A DNA stretch of 45,706 nt from Trichodesmium sp. MAG_R03. Lineage in GTDB: Bacteria; Cyanobacteriota; Cyanobacteriia; Cyanobacteriales; Microcoleaceae. A program made the translations under genes and the position numbers. How positions within the stretch are numbered: position 1 is the stretch's first letter; every line of letters starts with the position of its first letter. Below the pieces are notes generated by a model that had not been told where the DNA came from, ran no database searches, and worked only from the letters and a program-made list of their open reading frames with translations. Positions 18,114 through 25,971 of the stretch are shown here, in pieces. The stretch spans positions 1 through 45,706 of the forward strand of contig JAKQYF010000012.1 in assembly GCA_023356535.1 (NCBI GenBank). Direction: 5' to 3'.

Positions 18114-18533
18114 ATGAAAACGGAAAAAACCAGACAAATTTTACAAAATTGGTGTGACAGTTGGGCAAAAGATGACATTGACGCAGTAATGAATAATCTT
18201 TCTGAAAATATTGTTTTTTATGCTCCTCAAAATGAGTATAACAAAGCAATTCCTTATTTGGGTGTCAAAGTTGGTCGTCAAGCTGTTATTGAAACCTTTA
18301 AAATTAGAGCTAAAACTACTCAATTATTAAACTATGAAATACTTGAGTTTATTGTAGAGGAAAATAAAGCTTGTATTATTTCTCGGACTAAAGAAATTTG
18401 TAAATCTACTCAAGCAATTTTTGAACTTGAAGATGCTCAATTTATTATCTTAGATGAAGAAGGTAAAATTTCTCGATGGAGTTTTTACTTCGACCCAAAT
18501 CCAGAAATAGCTGCTTTTAAAGCTAATAATTAG
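18114..18533 (+). CDS. SnoaL-like / NTF2-fold protein
   Basis: A 139-residue protein with the cone-shaped NTF2/SnoaL fold signature: an N-terminal helix pair (ILQNWCDSWAKDDIDAVMNNLSENIVFYAP), a conserved GRQAVIETF helix, and C-terminal strands ending in ISRWSFYFDP. Family members are isomerases, cyclases, dehydratases or small binding proteins in polyketide and other pathways. Catalytic residues cannot be assigned by eye. It lies 135 bases downstream of the sulfotransferase and 34 bases upstream of the flavin oxidoreductase, so it is probably cotranscribed with the latter. Confidence 0.8.
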   Translation: MKTEKTRQILQNWCDSWAKDDIDAVMNNLSENIVFYAPQNEYNKAIPYLGVKVGRQAVIETFKIRAKTTQLLNYEILEFIVEENKACIISRTKEICKSTQAIFELEDAQFIILDEEGKISRWSFYFDPNPEIAAFKANN

Positions 18534-18567
18534 TGTTTAATTATAAATTGATTTGTTTTAATTAATA

Positions 18568-19695
18568 GTGAATCAACTAAAAATACTTGAACCATTTACA
18601 CTAGGAGATTTACAATTACCTAATCGAATTGTAATGGCACCTTTAACCAGAAGACGTGCTGATATTAATAATGCTCCTACCCCATTAAATGCCTTATATT
18701 ATAGTCAAAGATCTTCTGCTGGTTTAATTATTAGTGAAGCTAGTCAAATTTCTCCCCAAGGTACAAGTTTACCAAAAACTCCCGGAATTTATAGCCAAAA
18801 GCAAATTGAAGGGTGGCAACTGGTCACAAAAGCCGTACACAATTCTGGTGGTAGAATTTTTATACAATTATGGCATGGTGGACGATGTTCCCATCCTTCT
18901 TTACAACCTAATGGAGAATTACCTGTTGCACCTAGCGCGAGGGCCCCGATAGAGGAAAAAGCCTTAACAGCACAGGAAAAAGAAGTCCCTTTTGTTAATC
19001 CAAGAAGTCTTTTAACCACAGAAATACCTGAAATTATTGCTCAATATCGTCAAGGAGCGACAAATGCTTTAGAAGCAGGTGCTGATGGTGTGGAAATTCA
19101 TGGTGCAAATGGTTATTTACTAGATCAGTTTTTACAAGATAATAGTAATCAACGCACTGATAAATATGGTGGAAGTATCGAAAACCGTAGTCGTTTACTC
19201 TTAGAAGTAACTCAAGCAGTAACAGAAGTTTGGGGCTCGCAGCGTGTAGGAATACGTCTTTCTCCTAGTAGTACCTATCAAGATATGTATGATTCTAACC
19301 CAGAGGCTTTATTTAATTATATAGTAAGCAAAATCGATCAGTTTAATTTAGCTTATCTTCATATTGTTGAGCCTAGAATAAAAGGCAGTCACGATGATTT
19401 AACTGAAAAGAAATTACAACTTGGAGTTAAACATTTCCGCCCTTTATATAGTGGAAATTTAATGACAGCTGGAGGTTATACCCGCGATATAGGAGAAGAG
19501 ATAATTAGTCAAGGTTATACTGATTTAGTAGCTTATGGAAGGCTATTTATTGCTAATCCCGATCTACCTAAACGTTTTGCCTTAAATGCACCATTAAATC
19601 CTTATTATCGTCCTACTTTTACGGGAGGAAATGAGATAGGATATACTGATTATCCTTTTCTATCAATTGATAAACTTGCCAAGAATATAATTTGA
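18568..19695 (+). CDS. Old yellow enzyme-type NADH:flavin oxidoreductase
   Basis: A 375-residue FMN-dependent ene-reductase of the OYE/NemA family. The conserved opening PFTLGDLQLPNRIVMAPLTR, the substrate-binding HGANGYLLDQF (His, Asn and Tyr equivalent to OYE1 H191, N194, Y196), KYGGSIENRSR and the phosphate-binding YGRLFIANPDLP are all present, so it should be active. It reduces activated C=C bonds of enones or nitro groups. The start is GTG at 18568, 34 bases after the SnoaL-like gene. In context it would reduce an unsaturated intermediate made by one of the oxygenases (inference). Confidence 0.93.
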   Translation: MNQLKILEPFTLGDLQLPNRIVMAPLTRRRADINNAPTPLNALYYSQRSSAGLIISEASQISPQGTSLPKTPGIYSQKQIEGWQLVTKAVHNSGGRIFIQLWHGGRCSHPSLQPNGELPVAPSARAPIEEKALTAQEKEVPFVNPRSLLTTEIPEIIAQYRQGATNALEAGADGVEIHGANGYLLDQFLQDNSNQRTDKYGGSIENRSRLLLEVTQAVTEVWGSQRVGIRLSPSSTYQDMYDSNPEALFNYIVSKIDQFNLAYLHIVEPRIKGSHDDLTEKKLQLGVKHFRPLYSGNLMTAGGYTRDIGEEIISQGYTDLVAYGRLFIANPDLPKRFALNAPLNPYYRPTFTGGNEIGYTDYPFLSIDKLAKNII

Positions 19696-20004
19696 TGTTG
19701 TGTGACAACAAAGTTATATCAAATTCCGTGTGCAATTCATTTCGCCTAAGTAAACTAAGGAGTTTACGTTCCTTCCCATGCGGATACTCCGTGACTCCAT
19801 AGTCTCAGGATTCGGACACTAGCAATGTCAGTCTCTGGTGTGCATAGCCTAAAAGCAGAGTAATGGTAATGAGGTCCCAATTCTCTTTGGACTGAGGACT
19901 CAGGACTCAGAACAAGAGAAGATTACAAAGATTTAGTAATTATAAAGATTGGATAGTTTTTTATGCCCAATCAAGCGGATATGATATTAAATAATATATA
20001 TATT
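19696..20004. other. Intergenic stretch, possible old IS debris
   Basis: About 310 bases without a gene. Reverse-strand reading of roughly 19740-19870 gives a short open segment (TDIASVRILRLWSHG, then WEGT stop) reminiscent of an IS200/IS605 TnpB tail, but this could not be confirmed by eye. The segment near 19740-19800 is also rich in short inverted repeats. Confidence 0.3.
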
Positions 20005-20143
20005 AGACTTGTCGCTAAATAGATGGAAAAAAACGCTCAAACTCAGACAGAGTAATAATTCCAAGTATTTTAGAATATCAATAGCTATAATCCTTACATA
20101 TCAAGGTTTTTGACAATTTTTCAACTTATAAAGCGACAAGCCT
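20005..20143. mobile_element. MITE with AGRCTTGTCGCT ends
   Basis: Ends AGACTTGTCGCTAAATAG and (reverse complement) AGGCTTGTCGCTTTATAAG are imperfect inverted repeats bounding 139 AT-rich, non-coding bases, with ATT on both flanks. It lies just upstream of the tandem hydroxylase genes. Confidence 0.6.
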
Positions 20144-20214
20144 ATTAAAAGAGAGAAAAAATTTTCCTTGCCCCATAACTAAAAATCTATTACATAAATA
20201 AAGAGAATATCCTA

Positions 20215-20973
20215 ATGATTTGGCAAACTTTGACTGGATTATTAGTCCTGTTTACATCAGGAATGCTATTTTGGATTTGGGAATTTAAAGATCCCTTACG
20301 TTCAATTACTTATCGGACTCAATTTCTTAAAGAATTTCTGGCAGCGATGATTTCAGCTGTTTATAGTATTATTCTGACTTACTTTTTTGTAGCTTTAGTA
20401 AAACTAACTATTTCTGCATCTCTGATGGATTTTATGGGATGGACAGGTTTATTATCTTTACCTTTATGGTTGAGACTATTAATTGCTTATTTATTAAAAG
20501 ATTTTAGTTTTTATGTAACCCATTTGGTTAAACATAAAAATAATATACTCTGGTTAACTCATAACTGGCATCATTCTATAGATAGACTTTGGTGGTTAGC
20601 AGCACAAAGAGAAAGTTTAACTGATGTACTTCTTTTTAAAATAGGGTTTCTGAGTTTTCCTTTATTGGGTATTCCCCCAGAAATTATGATTTTTGTAGGT
20701 ATTCATTACCTTATTCATGATAATTGGATTCATTTAAACGTAAAATGGCATTCGTGGATGAAATATATTGAGTGGTTTTATGTAACACCTCGTTTTCATG
20801 CTGTGCATCATACTGAAACAGGCTCTAACACTAAAAATTTAGGAGCATTATTTACTATTTTTGATCGAATTTTTGGTACTTATGTTAATCCTGAACAACT
20901 AACGGACAATCAAGTTCAATTTGCATCAGGAGAAAATGCCGTTGTAACAGTACGAAAAATTGTTGGAGTATAA
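20215..20973 (+). CDS. Fatty acid hydroxylase/sterol desaturase superfamily protein A
   Basis: A 252-residue integral membrane di-iron oxygenase with four to five hydrophobic segments. The histidine boxes are complete: HLVKH (box 1), HNWHH (box 2), and HAVHH (box 3), with extra histidines in the HYLIHDNWIHL stretch. Enzymes of this superfamily hydroxylate or desaturate lipids, sterols and sphingoid bases; the saxitoxin cluster protein SxtD belongs to the same superfamily. The substrate here is unknown. The gene is followed after 20 bases by a clear paralogue, so the pair is an operon formed by tandem duplication. Confidence 0.88.
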   Translation: MIWQTLTGLLVLFTSGMLFWIWEFKDPLRSITYRTQFLKEFLAAMISAVYSIILTYFFVALVKLTISASLMDFMGWTGLLSLPLWLRLLIAYLLKDFSFYVTHLVKHKNNILWLTHNWHHSIDRLWWLAAQRESLTDVLLFKIGFLSFPLLGIPPEIMIFVGIHYLIHDNWIHLNVKWHSWMKYIEWFYVTPRFHAVHHTETGSNTKNLGALFTIFDRIFGTYVNPEQLTDNQVQFASGENAVVTVRKIVGV

Positions 20974-20993
20974 ATTAATTTTGAGAAAAAAAA

Positions 20994-21746
20994 ATGATTA
21001 CGCAAGTTATGATTGGCTGGTTGGCATTATTTATTACAGGTATTATTCTCTGGCTATTTTGGGAAAAGCAAGATCCTTTACGAGATATTAAATATGTCAA
21101 TCGATTTCTTCCTGAATTTGGGGCTGCATTAGTATCAATTTTCTTCACTATTATTATTGCTTATGCTTATTTTTATATTATCAAACTTGTGGTTCCGACA
21201 TCAGTGACACAATGGTTAGGAGAAATAAAAATACTTTCTCTTCCCGTTTGGCTAAGATTAGCTCTTGCTTATTTAATCAAAGATTTTTGTTATTATGTCG
21301 CTCATTGGTGGATGCACCATAACAAATATTTATGGCAAACCCATCAATGGCATCATTCTATTCAACAACTATGGTGGTTGGCTGCTCAAAGAACAAGTTT
21401 TACCAGTCGTTTTTTATTTCAAATTGGATTTATTGCTTATCCACTTCTATCAATACCCCCTGAAGTAATGTTTTATGTTGGTTTATTTGGAGCTTTTCAT
21501 GATAATTTGGTACATCTTAATATTAAATGGCATTCATGGATGGGAAAACTAGAGTGGCTATTTGTTACACCCCGCTATCATAGTTTACATCATACTGATA
21601 TTGGTGCTAAAAATTTAGGAAGTTATTTTACTATCTTTGATCGTATTTTTGGTACTTATATTGATCCAGAAACTCTTAATCCTGATGAACAGAAATTTGG
21701 TAGTGTAGATGAACCCATGACATGGCAAAAGTTTGTCGGTATTTAA
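20994..21746 (+). CDS. Fatty acid hydroxylase/sterol desaturase superfamily protein B
   Basis: A 250-residue paralogue of the preceding gene. Histidine boxes: HWWMHH (box 1), HQWHHS (box 2), HSLHH (box 3), all intact. Shared blocks include LWWLAAQR, NVKWHSWM/NIKWHSWM and the closing FTIFDRIFGTY, so both copies keep the catalytic core, while the N-terminal membrane helices differ. Retention of two intact copies suggests two oxidation steps or two substrates. A MITE follows eight bases after the stop. Confidence 0.88.
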   Translation: MITQVMIGWLALFITGIILWLFWEKQDPLRDIKYVNRFLPEFGAALVSIFFTIIIAYAYFYIIKLVVPTSVTQWLGEIKILSLPVWLRLALAYLIKDFCYYVAHWWMHHNKYLWQTHQWHHSIQQLWWLAAQRTSFTSRFLFQIGFIAYPLLSIPPEVMFYVGLFGAFHDNLVHLNIKWHSWMGKLEWLFVTPRYHSLHHTDIGAKNLGSYFTIFDRIFGTYIDPETLNPDEQKFGSVDEPMTWQKFVGI

Positions 21747-21753
21747 TATTATT

Positions 21754-21835
21754 CAGGACTTACGCAGAACCACTATATCTAGTAGGGGTTAAACCCTACA
21801 TATGGTGTATATTTTCATATTTTGCGTAAGTTCTG
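21754..21835. mobile_element. MITE, CAGGACTTACGCA family, copy 3
   Basis: An 82-base element with ends CAGGACTTACGCA and TGCGTAAGTTCTG, flanked by TTATT at 21749-21753 and 21836-21840. The interior has a nested palindrome GTAGGGGTT / AACCCTAC. Confidence 0.82.
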
Positions 21836-21858
21836 TTATTATTATTTACTAAAAATTT

Positions 21859-21903
21859 AGAGTGGGTAAGATTTTTATGCACAAATAAAATAGGGTTGCT
21901 ATA
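21859..21903. mobile_element. Single end of the CTATAGCAATCC-type MITE
   Basis: About 45 bases match the right end of the element at 37561-37697 (shared AAATAAAATAGGRTTGCTATA). It ends two bases before the start codon of the glycosyltransferase gene, so the element end forms its leader. Confidence 0.55.
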
Positions 21904-21905
21904 AA

Positions 21906-23066
21906 ATGCTTTATTGGTCAGATGAAAAAAATACAGACTTAATAATTAATGATAACTTAAAAGATTTAGCTCGCCAAAATGGATGGCTTTTTGAAGTAGT
22001 TGAAAAATCTATGAGTCAAATTTTTCAGCCTTCAAAAACTATTGAGGAGGATATTATTTATGCTATTCAAGATTGGGGTAAAATTCTCAATAATAAGAAT
22101 GATCAAGAATTAAAAGATATTATAATTCCTAGAGAAAATAACTTTTATCATCTTTATTGTGTCACATCCTCTGAAATGGGAGAAACATTTAGGTGTACAA
22201 TGCCAAATGCAACTATTTTAGAGCCTAATGGATTAGTTTTAACTTCTGATTTTGAAATAATCACTCAATCTGTAATGAGTGAAAAGTTAAAACTTGATTT
22301 TAATTTAGAAAAAATCAAAGAAGCTATTAATAATTCGGAGAAATTATTGGGAACTTATGTATCTCTTTTATCTGATTATAGTTTAAATTATGCACATTGG
22401 TTAATGGATGGTTTACCCAAACTTGCTTTACTAGAATCATTAAAACAAGAGCTAAAATTTATTATTCCTAAAAATTCACCTAGCTATATAATTGATTCTC
22501 TAAAATTATTAGGAATTAAAGAACAACAACTTATTAAGATTCAACATCCCTGTCTTGTGGTTGAAAAACTAATTCTTATTCATGGGGCACAAAAAAATGG
22601 TAGAGTATGTAAAAAATATATTTTAAAGATTAGAAATAAATTACTTCAGGCAATTAATGATAATAATAAACCAGATAAACTAATTTATATTTCTCGTTCT
22701 AATTATACTCGTAAAATTATTAATGAATCAGAAATATTACCAATTATAAAAAAATATAATTTTGAGATATTACGATGTGAAGAACTGAGTTTTAGAGAAC
22801 AAATAAATATATTTTCACAAGCTCAAGTTCTTCTTGGTCCTCACGGTGCTGGAATTTATAATCAAATTTTTTGTAATAGAGGAGCAATTATTATTGAAAT
22901 TTATAATAAACAGTATTGGAATCATTCATCACGAATAATCAGTAGTTTTTTAAACCATAATCATTGGCATATTTTTGGTGAAAATGTTGCTCAAGATTAT
23001 CAAACTTATGTTGAACCATTAAAATTAGACAAAGTATTGTCTTATGCAATTAATGACTATATTTAA
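21906..23066 (+). CDS. GT61 family glycosyltransferase (DUF563)
   Basis: A 386-residue protein of the glycosyltransferase 61 family. The N-terminal half is variable; the C-terminal half has the family landmarks YVSLLSDYSLNYAHWLMDGLPK, KLIYISRSNYTRKIINE, and the nucleotide-sugar loop VLLGPHGAGIYNQIFC. Bacterial members build capsular or exopolysaccharides, eukaryotic ones add xylose or GlcNAc. Donor and acceptor are unknown. A second, more distant GT61 gene lies at 36237-37493. It is separated from the hydroxylases by two MITE ends and may have its own promoter. Confidence 0.85.
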   Translation: MLYWSDEKNTDLIINDNLKDLARQNGWLFEVVEKSMSQIFQPSKTIEEDIIYAIQDWGKILNNKNDQELKDIIIPRENNFYHLYCVTSSEMGETFRCTMPNATILEPNGLVLTSDFEIITQSVMSEKLKLDFNLEKIKEAINNSEKLLGTYVSLLSDYSLNYAHWLMDGLPKLALLESLKQELKFIIPKNSPSYIIDSLKLLGIKEQQLIKIQHPCLVVEKLILIHGAQKNGRVCKKYILKIRNKLLQAINDNNKPDKLIYISRSNYTRKIINESEILPIIKKYNFEILRCEELSFREQINIFSQAQVLLGPHGAGIYNQIFCNRGAIIIEIYNKQYWNHSSRIISSFLNHNHWHIFGENVAQDYQTYVEPLKLDKVLSYAINDYI

Positions 23067-23390
23067 TAGACTTCTTGTAGAAGTCAGGGAATAGAGAATA
23101 GGGAATGAAATTGTTATTTCATATCTTTAAATTAATTTAATGTAAGGATTCAGGTGAGATCGATTGTTTCGGTGGTTATAAGTCCCTAACTTCTAAAAAT
23201 ATTCACTCACTTGACTAATATAGCTTTCAACTAACTTGTCACCCCGTGAGGTCATCGCGACATCCAGCATACAATACGTTATACAAAGTTAGCCTCTACA
23301 CGATTTCTATGACTTTGGAATGATTAATAATCTTTTCTTTACCATCCAGAAACGTAACACAGAATCAATCTTCCTTGATTTTTTTCGCTC
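23067..23390. other. Intergenic stretch with an inverted-repeat arm and possible IS debris
   Basis: It contains the 31-base repeat at 23220-23250. The minus-strand segment at about 23290-23390 reads SGW stop and FLDGKEKIINHSKVIEIV stop in other frames, which looks like decayed coding DNA of unknown origin. No intact gene is supported. Confidence 0.4.
23220..23250 (-). repeat. Left arm of a 31-base inverted repeat flanking the sulfotransferase-TPR gene
   Basis: Reading inward it ends CTTGTCACCCCGTGAG. It matches the reverse complement of 24843-24873 with one mismatch. Confidence 0.8.
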
Positions 23391-24692
23391 TCAAATATTT
23401 GTTATTGCTTTGATTAAATTAGCGATCTCCTGATGATTTGGATTAACTTGAGCGACTTCTTTAAGAGCCATTATTGTAGATTCTATCTTATCATAATTTT
23501 GGACAAATCTAAAGTCTAAATCAATAGTTTTTTGATAATAAATAATAGCTTGATCTAATTCACCTAAACCTAAAAGATTTTCTCCTATTAAAAAATGAAT
23601 TTCTGGTATATAAGGAGCTAATTTTAAAGCTATTTGTAGATAATTAAGAGCTTTTTTAAAATCTTTTTTTTCTAATAATGCTTTGCCAAGATCTAGATAA
23701 GGATGGAATATTTGGGGGTTTAATTCCACTGCTTCTAAATAAGGTTGTAAAGCTTTATTTTTAAAAAGATTTGCACCAGTAAAAAAATCCTTCAGAGCAG
23801 GAGGTAAAACTATGTTAGTTTGATAACTATAATCAGAAAGAATATTTTTAACTTCTTCATAAGAATAACCTAAACTATTAAGAAGATCATTTCCTAAAAA
23901 CTCTAAATAATTAGATACACATTGCCAAATAATCGGGTTATCTAAATCTTTTTTCCAACGATCTCTATGTTGAGAATTAGGAGTTTTTTCTTGATAAACT
24001 TGAGATTGATCTCCAAATTCCCATTTCTGTGAGCAACTCTCACCATAATTTAAGATTTTCTCATCAAAAGGAATATTAAGAAAGTTACAAACTTTTTTGA
24101 TTTCCTGATTAGGATTAACAAGTAAATGTTCATAGCTGAGCACAATACTCTTGTTTTGTAATTCAACCATTCCTTGAGCAATTAAAATAGGTGCTTTTAA
24201 AAGATCTCCTTGATAATATTGGATTCTCCACCAATGTTCTTGAATAAAAGTATTAAAAATAGAACATAAAACAGCTAAGGGATTTCTTAATAAAAAAATA
24301 TATTTAGCAGAAGGAAAAGTTCTGTACAACTCAGGCAAAATATAATAGTATCTTGGCGTTTTATCTAAGAAATATTTTTTACCAGATTCCTTGATAACTC
24401 CCTCATATAAATTAAGACACATTTTATTTACTGACTGAAAATATGCTTCTTCCCCTTGAGGATGTAACCATAGAAAGTTATTAAGTCCTTTTTTACTATT
24501 AACTGCACTATACTCCATTTGACACCCCTTATCACGCAGTGCATAGAAAGGATGTAACATAATCCAAGGTTCAGATATAGTATGAATATCTTGATGACTA
24601 CCCAAAATACGTTGAGTAAGAGTTGATCCTGCTCTGGGTTGTGAAATAAGAAATATTAAATTCTTTTGGGAAAAATCACTCATTTTTTTCAA
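23391..24692 (-). CDS. Sulfotransferase with C-terminal TPR repeats
   Basis: A 433-residue protein. Residues about 10-270 form a PAPS-dependent sulfotransferase domain: 5'-phosphosulfate loop FLISQPRAGSTLTQRILG, KYFLDKTPRYYYILPEL, and the 3'-phosphate strand KYIFLLRNPLAVLCS. Residues about 310-430 hold roughly three tetratricopeptide repeats (PQIFHPYLDLGKALLEKKDF, IPEIHFLIGENLLGLGELD). Cyanobacterial and proteobacterial TPR-sulfotransferases are widespread and poorly characterised. It is not closely related to the sulfotransferase at 16752. It stands alone, reversed relative to the plus-strand run, and is bracketed by the inverted repeats at 23220 and 24843, hinting that it arrived or moved as a unit. 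Confidence 0.9.
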   Translation of the reverse strand: MKKMSDFSQKNLIFLISQPRAGSTLTQRILGSHQDIHTISEPWIMLHPFYALRDKGCQMEYSAVNSKKGLNNFLWLHPQGEEAYFQSVNKMCLNLYEGVIKESGKKYFLDKTPRYYYILPELYRTFPSAKYIFLLRNPLAVLCSIFNTFIQEHWWRIQYYQGDLLKAPILIAQGMVELQNKSIVLSYEHLLVNPNQEIKKVCNFLNIPFDEKILNYGESCSQKWEFGDQSQVYQEKTPNSQHRDRWKKDLDNPIIWQCVSNYLEFLGNDLLNSLGYSYEEVKNILSDYSYQTNIVLPPALKDFFTGANLFKNKALQPYLEAVELNPQIFHPYLDLGKALLEKKDFKKALNYLQIALKLAPYIPEIHFLIGENLLGLGELDQAIIYYQKTIDLDFRFVQNYDKIESTIMALKEVAQVNPNHQEIANLIKAITNI

Positions 24693-24744
24693 ACTTATAT
24701 ATACCGATCACTTTATATTATAGTGCTGTGAGCTATAATATTTA

Positions 24745-24876
24745 CAACCTGGTCAAGTTTTAATAATCGATCATGCAACATTTCACAAGAGAGGAAATAT
24801 TGATAATTTATTAGCACAAGTGGGATGTAGTGTACTTTATTACTCACGGGGTGACAAGCTAGTTGAAAGCTATTAA
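24745..24876 (+). pseudogene. IS630-type transposase fragment
   Basis: Forty-three codons read QPGQVLIIDHATFHKRGN, then IDNLLAQVGCSVLYY, matching the DDE-domain strand 'VLDNASFHK...LLPYSPDLN' region of IS630 transposases. The homology stops at LYY exactly where the 31-base repeat begins (24843), so the gene was cut there. Confidence 0.7.
24843..24873 (+). repeat. Right arm of the 31-base inverted repeat
   Basis: It begins CTCACGGGGTGACAAG and ends TTGAAAGCTAT. It is inverted relative to 23220-23250 and interrupts the IS630 fragment. Confidence 0.8.
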
Positions 24877-24890
24877 AATTAGGTAGTATT

Positions 24891-25270
24891 ATGGTCTGTG
24901 ATAGTGCCTTATATAGCCAAGAAAATATCAAATTAATCTCAAATTAAAATGGATAACTCGAGTCCCAATGACTTTAAAAAAGGAAAAAAAAAATAAGTAG
25001 AAACAATACTGTTTATTATGTCACTGTGTTTATTAGTGTATAATCTAGGCCAAAGGGAACTGAGAAAAACTTTAAAAAGAACCAATAGTTAGTGTGAAAA
25101 ACCAGTTAGGAAAGCTAACAAATACTCCGACATTAAGATGGATATTTCAATGCTTTCAAGCAGTACATTTTTTGAGAATTAATCAATCGCCAAAAGTGGT
25201 TAATCTCACAGAAGAAAGGAGCTTGATTTTAGAGTTTTTACCCTCAAGTTGTCAAAAATATTATCTGTGA
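24891..25270 (+). pseudogene. IS1634-family transposase remnant (frameshifted)
   Basis: Four segments in shifting frames are recognisable: CDSALYSQENIKLIS, then WITRVPMTLKK, then SLCLLVYNLGQRELRKTL, then NQLGKLTNTPTLRWIFQCFQ and VVNLTEERSLILEFLPSSCQ to the stop. These are the C-terminal landmarks of IS1634-family transposases. Frameshifts, stops and an internal deletion make it non-functional. Confidence 0.75.
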
Positions 25271-25472
25271 TTTTAATAATAAGCGATAGACTTCCAGTCC
25301 GCTTCGCGATCGCACCACTTGAATAGTTAAGAAAATTAATTGATGCTATCAACAGGAGTGTAGTTTCTCCTGTATGTCCTGCTGCCAACATAAACCCTAG
25401 GTTGCCAAAAATACTCATGCCACTGATTTTTTTGTGTTCTATAGAATTAATTTGTTTAATTTGTTGGCTCAA

Positions 25473-25796
25473 AATAGTAATGATAATTCATGTATCCTTT
25501 TGTTCTACATAATGAAGTGCAAAATGTGGGTTTTAAAGTTTTGACAGGGTAAGGAACCAGGCTTTTGAGCATTTATACTCATTACTTCTACAAGTCTGAA
25601 CGGTAGAAATTACCATGATTTAGATGCGTTTGCCCTGAAATCTTCCTCATAATAATTGCCTCATACAGTGCCAAAATAGTATAATTTTTCTCTTAGGGTA
25701 GGGATCATACTATTTTGACGTTGCGCGATAGTCTTGTTAATTATTTAGATAAATATTATGGCATTTTTTGTCCTAATAGATCTGGCAATTACTATA
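25473..25796. other. Intergenic stretch, nothing recognised
   Basis: About 320 bases with no supported gene. A near-palindromic segment around 25677-25715 (ATAGTATAATTTTTC and ATCATACTATTTTG) could form a weak hairpin, but no family was recognised. Confidence 0.45.
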
Positions 25797-25888
25797 TATA
25801 GTCATTTAATTTAAGAACGAAACACTTTTTCACCTGAAATCTTTTCATAGCAAGAAACACTTGTCTCAATCTAACGTGAAATGACTAT
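25797..25888. mobile_element. MITE with TATAGTCATTT ends
   Basis: Ends TATATAGTCATTTAA and TGAAATGACTATA are inverted repeats bounding about 92 bases. The right half is repeated, inverted, at 14836-14878. Non-coding. Confidence 0.65.
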
Positions 25889-25971
25889 ATTCTCTGAGTA
25901 GAAGTAACTTAAATACTTCAAACAGTTGTTAACTTGTATTTCTGGCAATATGGGATGCTCGCAATTCATAC

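Noticed and set aside
19720-19900. IS200/IS605 TnpB tail or guide-RNA end
   Set aside because: Only a short suggestive minus-strand segment and small hairpins; no zinc-finger or RuvC motif could be read.
5845-23066. Calling the locus a saxitoxin or cylindrospermopsin cluster
   Set aside because: Only enzyme classes are shared. The hallmark genes (sxtA polyketide synthase, sxtB, sxtI, Rieske oxygenases, cyr NRPS/PKS) are absent from the window.
24713-24931. Minus-strand 72-residue frame
   Set aside because: It is antisense to the recognisable IS630 fragment and has no own homology.
25206-25472. Minus-strand 88-residue frame with GNLGFMLAAGHTGETT, resembling a P450 I-helix
   Set aside because: The end overlaps the IS1634 relic antisense and a HIP1-type palindrome, the start is TTG, and no other P450 motif follows. 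At most a fragment; not supported as a gene.
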